A DNA stretch of 38,922 nucleotides from contig DHGW01000069.1 in assembly GCA_002402965.1 (NCBI GenBank), positions 5,752 through 44,673 on the forward strand, written 5' to 3'. Below are positions 33,404 through 38,922 of the stretch, piece after piece. The notes below the pieces were generated by a model. It searched no databases. It had not been told where the DNA came from and saw only the letters and a program-made list of their open reading frames with translations. This DNA is from Bacteroidales bacterium UBA4788. GTDB lineage: Bacteria > Bacteroidota > Bacteroidia > Bacteroidales > VadinHA17. Positions within the stretch are counted from its first letter, which is position 1. Every line of letters begins with the position of its first letter. The translations under genes and the position numbers were made by a program.

Positions 33404-36181
33404 TTATTTGGAACCGGCAATTAATTCGTAATTATTGAGATAGGTATCATTTTCATTCAAAATGATATTCCAGGTACTTTTATTTGTCACTTTTCCGGCA
33501 TTGAACCATGGTCCTGATCTTCGGGGGAACCCGTTCACCGGGGTGCCGTTCCTGCCTGTCAGATAAAGCATCCCCTTGCCGGCATCATAAACGGCGGTTC
33601 TCCTCTCGCCCGAACCTGTGCTTAAGATATAAGGTCCATTGAGTTCTCCGCCTCCGATGCTGTAGGTCCATATCTGCCTGCCGCTGCTGTCAAAGGCCCT
33701 GAGGGTGCCCTGATCAAGGGTGAGACGGTCGGTCACATTGTCTCCGTCTATATCCGTGAAATCAGATCTGTGCGCAGCGGAGATCCCCGTCACCGTATCT
33801 CTTCTGACCGAGCCGTCAAACATGAGCCTGACGGTGGCTCCGTCAGGTGCGGAAAAGATAATTGCCGGTTCGCCGCCCACGGCAAGCCTGGCGGCTGATC
33901 CCGGCGCCTTTATGAGCGGCTCCTGGTGAGCCACCCTGATGTTGCCGGTGCGGTCAAGCACATAGACAGCCTGATCATCAGCCACAAAAAGATAATCCTT
34001 ACCCCTGACCCTGAAGAAAGCTACCGGATCGGTTACCTTACCGCGTGCGGTGAAGAGGTTCCATCCTTTGACTGGCATCCCCGAACGGTCATAGGCATAT
34101 ACCCTGCGATCCTCTCCTGCGATGAAGAGCCTGTAATCCTTGTTGTTATCATAATCAAACACGGCAAGGGAACCTGATGCCGGTGAACGCATCTTAAGAG
34201 GATACTTGTCAACATAATTCCCATTGCGGTCAATAAGGTGCATATAATCGCGCCCGGTGAACAGCAGCTGAAGCTTTCCGTTTTTGTAATAATCTATCAT
34301 GAAGATGTCACCGGTGATTTTCTCTCTTATAGCGGCCTTCCACAAAATTTTGCCCGATGGACTGATCAGGTAGATGTTATTGTTCCGGTCCTGTATGAAT
34401 ATCTCTGTTGCACCGGTGTTATGGTTGGTAAAGAAGAACGGTCTTATTGCAGGTTCAGCATCAAGTTTCACCTTCCATAGCAGCTTCAGGCCTGCAGAGT
34501 CTGCACCAGGTGAGGCCGCCTGGACTGTGCCTTCTGCAGCAGCTGTGGCTGCAGCGGACGTGGTTGAGGCTCCCGCTGTGCGCCCCTGCTGTCTCTCACC
34601 GTCATTGTATCTCACTGAAAGGCTCATATAGATCATATCATTGCTCGGTGTGAGACTTAACCCTGCTCCGCTGATGCCTGAGAGGGTCATATCAGTCAGG
34701 GCCCCTGCAGCTTCCGGCGTCAGGTACCCGGAAACAAGTGACCTCAGGGCGCTCCCTGATGACCAGAAGAGGAAGGAGCTCTTCGTCGGCATAGTCTTCT
34801 CCATCTCCCTGAAGTCAGGGTCATTTATAAGTGTATTTTCACTGTCCGATTCTCTCAGCACTCTTGCCAGGGCTTCGGGTGAACCCGAAAAGATCATGTA
34901 TGACCTGGCGAAGGTCACCCACTCATCCCTGGTTCTGTTTCTCTCCGCCCCTGCCAGAATCGATGCCACGCCTGTGAAAGGCATGCGGTAGAGGATCGCC
35001 TCATCACCGTCAGACTCCATGGCTGAAGCCACGAAGTGGTTCTCTCTCAATCCCATCGACCGGTACTTGGCCGTCAGTCGCTCCCGCAACACCCTCTCTG
35101 CTGACTGGCGGTCAGTCATCCTGAATATCCTTATGCTCTCCTGCCCCTCGCTGATGGATATCAGCGCCTCCGTCACCTCCGATCCTGTATAAGGACTGAG
35201 TATCAGCGCCAGGTCAGTGGCATTTATTGAGGCCGGGTCTGTGGCTGTCTCTCCGGTGAGTAAGGCGCGGCGCATGACAGTACGGTAGCTGAGGGTGTTC
35301 CGCGGCAGCAGCTCATGGACACCACATTCGGCGGGAGCAACATCTCTCAGGCGGTCAGCTCCTGTGCCTGCACCGACAGTAGAGAGAAACCCGCTGATGC
35401 AGATCCCTTCCTCGGCAACGTTCAGATCACCGCCACCGGCGATGGCCACGGTTGTGATGGCTGCTATATCCTCAGGGTCAATGAATGATTTGATAAACCC
35501 GGGAAGATTCCTGAAAAGAAGAAACAGGTTGTCAGCATCCTTTCCCGCTGCGTTTGCCACCATTGAAAAACCCTGCTGAAGGCGTATGTCTGACCCTGTG
35601 CTCCTGTTGTCCAGCGCAGCTGCAAGCAGACTCTCCGAGGGAGTAATGATCATGATTCCTGAAGTGAGGGCCAGATAAACAATCTTCTGTTTGTTCTCCC
35701 TGGAATAGGTGACGGTGAAGGTACGCGTGCCGCCAAGATCACGTCTGTCAGTCACGGCTCCGCCTGACTGGCTGCAGAGTGCTGCAAGTTTCCTTGCAGT
35801 AAACGATGGTCCCGTTGTCATCACTGCCAGAGGAACAGTATTATTCTGCCCGGATACGTGAAATGAGATTATCATCCTGCGGTTGCTTATCAGTTCCCGC
35901 ACCTCCGTGCTCCCGGTGACACTGTCCAACGCTGAGGCGGACTCCACAAGAGATGAAGCCCACTTCATTCCCGGGAGCCCGGAAAGGATCCCGGCCGGAT
36001 CGGTGATACGGGTGAGCAGTTCGGGAAAATCATTGGTCTCGACAATGAAGAAGGCATCAGCCGGCACCGCCTCCCAGGGATCAATAACCACAACCTGCTT
36101 CTCCCTGCGGATAAAGTAAGCTGCCACAGCCAGCGCTGCGGCAAAAATCCCGACCAGAATGATGCCCGTCCTCTTCCTCAC
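33404..36181 (-). CDS. membrane-anchored protein with DUF3352-like region and C-terminal beta-propeller
   Basis: A 925-residue protein of unknown function. One N-terminal hydrophobic helix (about 6-23) anchors it, with the rest predicted periplasmic. Residues about 35-530 resemble DUF3352-like proteins (WEAVPADAFFIVETNDFPELL at the front, in pieces). A low-complexity Ala/Thr/Ser linker (about 535-565) separates a C-terminal part with repeats such as NNNIYLISPSGKILWK, DRRVYAYDRSGMPVKGW and QAVYVLDRTGNIRV. These repeats are typical of PQQ/BamB-like or FG-GAP propellers. It starts a leftward two-gene unit with the DUF5723 barrel. A periplasmic assembly or quality-control role with that barrel is possible but is inference. 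Confidence 0.72.
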   Translation of the reverse strand: MRKRTGIILVGIFAAALAVAAYFIRREKQVVVIDPWEAVPADAFFIVETNDFPELLTRITDPAGILSGLPGMKWASSLVESASALDSVTGSTEVRELISNRRMIISFHVSGQNNTVPLAVMTTGPSFTARKLAALCSQSGGAVTDRRDLGGTRTFTVTYSRENKQKIVYLALTSGIMIITPSESLLAAALDNRSTGSDIRLQQGFSMVANAAGKDADNLFLLFRNLPGFIKSFIDPEDIAAITTVAIAGGGDLNVAEEGICISGFLSTVGAGTGADRLRDVAPAECGVHELLPRNTLSYRTVMRRALLTGETATDPASINATDLALILSPYTGSEVTEALISISEGQESIRIFRMTDRQSAERVLRERLTAKYRSMGLRENHFVASAMESDGDEAILYRMPFTGVASILAGAERNRTRDEWVTFARSYMIFSGSPEALARVLRESDSENTLINDPDFREMEKTMPTKSSFLFWSSGSALRSLVSGYLTPEAAGALTDMTLSGISGAGLSLTPSNDMIYMSLSVRYNDGERQQGRTAGASTTSAAATAAAEGTVQAASPGADSAGLKLLWKVKLDAEPAIRPFFFTNHNTGATEIFIQDRNNNIYLISPSGKILWKAAIREKITGDIFMIDYYKNGKLQLLFTGRDYMHLIDRNGNYVDKYPLKMRSPASGSLAVFDYDNNKDYRLFIAGEDRRVYAYDRSGMPVKGWNLFTARGKVTDPVAFFRVRGKDYLFVADDQAVYVLDRTGNIRVAHQEPLIKAPGSAARLAVGGEPAIIFSAPDGATVRLMFDGSVRRDTVTGISAAHRSDFTDIDGDNVTDRLTLDQGTLRAFDSSGRQIWTYSIGGGELNGPYILSTGSGERRTAVYDAGKGMLYLTGRNGTPVNGFPRRSGPWFNAGKVTNKSTWNIILNENDTYLNNYELIAGSK

Positions 36182-36206
36182 AGTTTTCCTTTAAGTTATG
36201 TAACAT

Positions 36207-36238
36207 CAAAAATATAAAATATTAATTTGCCCCGTCAA
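36207..36238 (-). promoter_or_regulatory. promoter of the propeller/DUF5723 unit
   Basis: On the minus strand TTG (36236-36238), 21 bases, then TATTTTTG (36207-36214), an exact TAnnTTTG. The box lies 25 bases upstream of the start codon at 36181. Confidence 0.6.
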
Positions 36239-36282
36239 AGAGTTTGACAGACAGACCCGATGTGCCGATAAACATATTTGTA

Positions 36283-36318
36283 CCGAATGTGTATGGAACG
36301 TTTTTTGTACTCTGTTCC
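36283..36318 (+). promoter_or_regulatory. TonB receptor upstream region: -7-like box and inverted repeat
   Basis: CATATTTG (36283-36290) matches TAnnTTTG at seven of eight bases. Just downstream GGAAC (36295-36299) and GTTCC (36314-36318) form an inverted repeat with a 14-base spacer, a possible operator or leader hairpin. No known operator was recognised. Confidence 0.3.
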
Positions 36319-36339
36319 GATTCAAATACATGTTAACCG

Positions 36340-38745
36340 ATGAGGAAATCTATATTTCTGCTGTTTTTTCTTTTGCTGTTACTGAACGTGAATGCCCAGA
36401 CGGTTACCGTTGTCGATGCCGAAGAGGGCAAACCCATATCCGATGTGGCCGTCTATAACGAAGCAAAGACCCAATTCGGTTACACCAACCCATCGGGCAA
36501 AGTGAGCCTGTCCGGGTTCAGGCCGGGACAGCCCGTTTTCTTCCAGCACTTCTCCTATGAGAGGGTCTCGTTCACCCAGGAAGAGCTGAAAGATGCCGGC
36601 TGGGTGGTGCGGCTGGAGACAAAAACCTTTGAGGTGGAGGAGTTCATCGTCTCCGCCAATCGCTGGGAACAGAAGTCCGATGAGGTTCCTAACTACATCA
36701 GCGTGGTCGCCCAGCCTGTGGTAAGAATAATGAATCCCCAGACAGCTGCCGATCTGGTTTCCCTGGGCGGCGACGTATTCGTACAGAAGAGCCAGCTGGG
36801 AGGCGGCAGCCCCATGCTGAGAGGCTTTGCCACAAACAGGGTGCTTATAAACATAGACGGCGTACGTATGAACAACGCCATCTACCGCGAGGGAAACATC
36901 CAGAATGTCATCTCCCTGGACCCGAATATCATTGAACGCACTGAGATAATCTTCGGCCCTGGCGCTACCATGTATGGCAGTGATGCGCTGGGTGGTGTGA
37001 TGGACTTCCATACCAGGCGGGCGCTCTTCTCCACGGGTGACTCCATCTACCTGAAGGCCGAGGGGATGGTGCGATGGTCATCGGCTGCCGGAGAGCAGAC
37101 CTATCACGCCGATATAAATGCCGGCGGGAGACGCATCGCTTTCCTCTCTTCCGTAACATGGTCCGACTTCGGTGACCTGATCATGGGATCAGTTTCGCAC
37201 CCCGAATATCTCCGCAATGAGTACCAGAAGCGCTTCGGCAACAGGGACAGCATCGTGATGAACGCCAACCCGCGCAAACAGGTGGCTTCGGGTTACCAGC
37301 AACTGAACACCACTAATAAGTTTCGCTTCAAGGTTGGAAGAACCTTCGACATAGACCTCGCACACCATTACTCCCGCATCTCGGATGTGCCCCGCTATGA
37401 CAGGCTAATACAGATGAGGAACAGTACGCTTAGATACGGCGACTGGTACTACGGACCGCAGGAATGGATGATGACCAACTCCACAGTCAGCTATACCAGG
37501 CCATCCGTATTGTTTGACGAGGCACGCCTGACGGTGGCGAGACAGGATTACCGTGAGAGCCGCCACGACAGGAAAATCAATGATGTAAGCCTTAATCAAC
37601 AGGTAGAACAGGTGGGCATTTGGTCGGTCAACCTGGATCTCGACAAGAGGACAGGACAGAACGACAATCTTGTATACTACGGTGCGGAGTATGTCAGGAA
37701 CAACATCAGCAGTACAGCCGATGTGAAGAACATCATCACAGGGGAGACCGTGCCGGCAGGGTCACGTTATCCGAATGGCAGCAACATCTATAACAGTTTC
37801 TCCCTTTACGGCGGATACAAATTCAACCTGAGCAGAAAGTTCACCGTCAGCACAGGTGCGAGGTTCAATCATGTAAGCCTCAATTCGGAAATTGCAGACA
37901 ACTCATACTACAATTTCCCGTTCACTACCATTGAGTCGGCCAACAGCGCCCTCACCGGTGCTGCAGGCGCAGTCTACAGGCCTGACGGACGCACCGAGCT
38001 GACCCTCAACCTCTCCACGGGCTTCAGGGCTCCCAACCTCGACGACCTGGGGAAAGTGTTTGAATCGGCCCCCGGGGTTCTGGTCGTGCCGAATCCCGGC
38101 CTCAAGCCGGAATATCTGTACAACATTGACCTGGGCGCTTCCAGGGAGTTCGGGGAAATGCTGTTCGCAGATGCCTCTCTCTTCTTCTCGTATCTTGACA
38201 ATGCGATGGTACGCCGTGAGTTCCTCTTCAACGGCCAGCCCACTATCGTCTACCAGGGCGAAGAGAGCCAGGTGTACGCCATGGTCAACGCCGGCTATGC
38301 AATCGTCTACGGCACCCAGATCAAGGCTGAACTGCGCCCCGCCTCATTCATCAGGATAAAATCCTCCCTGACACTCACGGGTGGGCATGACAATGAGAAT
38401 GAACCTCTCAGGCACGTACCGCCACTGTTCGGGGCAACACACGCGATATTTGAACGCTCCCGGTTAAAGGCTGACCTCTATGCAACTTACAACGGAAGGA
38501 TAACATATGAGAAGCTGGCGCTCAGCGAAAGAGACAAGGCATACATGTACGCTGAGGACAGCGAGGGTAACCCCTGGTCACCGGGTTGGTTCACACTCAA
38601 CTTCAAGACGTCATACACGATAAGCAACAGGGTGGACCTTATTGCCGGGGTGGAGAATATCTTCGATCTCAGGTACAGGCCCTACTCCTCAGGTATTGCT
38701 GCCCCCGGCCGGAATTTCGTCATCTCTGCGAGGATCAGGATCTGA
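36340..38745 (+). CDS. TonB-dependent receptor, haemoglobin/haem receptor type
   Basis: An 801-residue outer-membrane receptor. A signal peptide (1-20, ending NVNAQ) precedes a carboxypeptidase-regulatory-like domain (about 21-98), a plug domain (about 110-225) and a 22-strand barrel region to the end. The plug motif SQLGGGSPMLRGFATNRVL (151-169) with IDGVRMNNAIYREGN is the pattern of haemoglobin/transferrin-type TonB receptors. RAPNLDDLGKVFE in the barrel is also typical. There is no SusD partner nearby, so a polysaccharide-utilisation role is unlikely; haem or iron uptake is the best guess. Substrate is not proven. Its promoter region has an inverted repeat. Confidence 0.9.
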   Translation: MRKSIFLLFFLLLLLNVNAQTVTVVDAEEGKPISDVAVYNEAKTQFGYTNPSGKVSLSGFRPGQPVFFQHFSYERVSFTQEELKDAGWVVRLETKTFEVEEFIVSANRWEQKSDEVPNYISVVAQPVVRIMNPQTAADLVSLGGDVFVQKSQLGGGSPMLRGFATNRVLINIDGVRMNNAIYREGNIQNVISLDPNIIERTEIIFGPGATMYGSDALGGVMDFHTRRALFSTGDSIYLKAEGMVRWSSAAGEQTYHADINAGGRRIAFLSSVTWSDFGDLIMGSVSHPEYLRNEYQKRFGNRDSIVMNANPRKQVASGYQQLNTTNKFRFKVGRTFDIDLAHHYSRISDVPRYDRLIQMRNSTLRYGDWYYGPQEWMMTNSTVSYTRPSVLFDEARLTVARQDYRESRHDRKINDVSLNQQVEQVGIWSVNLDLDKRTGQNDNLVYYGAEYVRNNISSTADVKNIITGETVPAGSRYPNGSNIYNSFSLYGGYKFNLSRKFTVSTGARFNHVSLNSEIADNSYYNFPFTTIESANSALTGAAGAVYRPDGRTELTLNLSTGFRAPNLDDLGKVFESAPGVLVVPNPGLKPEYLYNIDLGASREFGEMLFADASLFFSYLDNAMVRREFLFNGQPTIVYQGEESQVYAMVNAGYAIVYGTQIKAELRPASFIRIKSSLTLTGGHDNENEPLRHVPPLFGATHAIFERSRLKADLYATYNGRITYEKLALSERDKAYMYAEDSEGNPWSPGWFTLNFKTSYTISNRVDLIAGVENIFDLRYRPYSSGIAAPGRNFVISARIRI

Positions 38746-38897
38746 CTCCGGGGTGATGATGCCTGATCACCGGGCTTGATCCTCTACGAGGAAATTAATA
38801 TTTATCATCTTGTTCTACAATGCTTTATGCGCTACGCGCAATTCATTGTCCACAATCCATCGGCCGTATTGAGTGTGATCGATTGGCAACAATCCCC
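38746..38897. other. 3' intergenic region with hairpins
   Basis: No gene seen. GGTGAT (38752-38757) pairs with ATCACC (38766-38771), an 8-base-loop hairpin just after the receptor stop with no U-run, so at best a weak terminator. A second 5-3-5 hairpin is TGCGC, TAC, GCGCA at 38828-38840, followed by ATTGT at 38845-38849, similar in design to the elements at both window ends. Confidence 0.4.
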
Positions 38898-38921
38898 TGG
38901 CCGCAGGCTATCAGGCATTGT
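38898..38921. repeat. REP-like hairpin element, right copy
   Basis: TGGCC, GCA, GGCTA (38898-38910) is followed by ATTGT (38917-38921). It matches the element at 8-31 in 19 of 24 positions and has the same orientation, so the window is bordered by direct copies. Confidence 0.5.
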
Positions 38922-38922
38922 A

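Noticed and set aside
36340..38745. SusC-type polysaccharide receptor
   Set aside because: There is no SusD neighbour, the length is about 800 rather than about 1000 residues, and the plug motif fits haemoglobin-type receptors.

Overview
The window is chromosomal DNA from a Bacteroidota bacterium, probably an environmental Bacteroidales-like lineage. The evidence is a complete gldKLMN set with a PorP/SprF protein (type IX secretion, gliding machinery), several families largely restricted to Bacteroidota (DUF4270 lipoprotein, DUF4954, DUF5723, the HU-CCDC81/SPOR protein, the short glycogen-synthase-like protein beside panC), TAnnTTTG-type -7 promoter boxes, and few visible Shine-Dalgarno sites. 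Coding density is very high: 29 protein genes, no gap above about 180 bases, no tRNA, rRNA, CRISPR array, phage or transposase gene seen. The exact genus cannot be read from the sequence.

Layout. 1-1.3 kb: a leftward HU-fold/SPOR membrane protein. 1.3-7.4 kb: a tightly coupled rightward nucleotide-sugar operon (wbpE-wbpD-wbpB-wbpA-galE-rfbB) predicted to make UDP-2,3-diacetamido-glucuronic acid, UDP-galactose-type sugars and the dTDP-rhamnose intermediate. 7.5-13.5 kb: a leftward operon (GT5-N-domain protein, DUF4270 lipoprotein, glmS, DUF4954) linked to amino-sugar and envelope supply. 13.6-17.3 kb: rightward panC, panD, an LPG-synthase/flippase-like membrane protein and radA. 17.4-19.7 kb: leftward class A penicillin-binding protein. 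19.8-29.2 kb: rightward topA, a degenerate arginase-fold gene, a porP/sprF gene, gldK, gldL, gldM and gldN, closed by a strong hairpin terminator. 29.2-30.3 kb: leftward mannose-1-phosphate guanylyltransferase. 30.4-31.9 kb: rightward mlaE-mlaF. 31.9-36.2 kb: a leftward pair, a 925-residue anchored protein with a predicted beta-propeller and a DUF5723 outer-membrane protein. 36.3-38.7 kb: rightward TonB-dependent receptor of the haemoglobin-receptor type.

Taken together this is a cell-envelope region: sugar precursors for surface polysaccharide, peptidoglycan polymerisation, lipid transport, outer-membrane proteins and the type IX export motor, mixed with core genes (topA, radA, panCD, glmS). 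The items most worth attention are two apparent pseudoenzymes embedded in conserved operons (an arginase fold that has lost metal ligands beside the type IX secretion genes, and a glycogen-synthase N-domain without its C-domain or its substrate loop), the propeller/DUF5723 pair, the HU-to-SPOR fusion, and short hairpin and heptamer repeats in the intergenic DNA, including a 24-base direct repeat found at both ends of the window.
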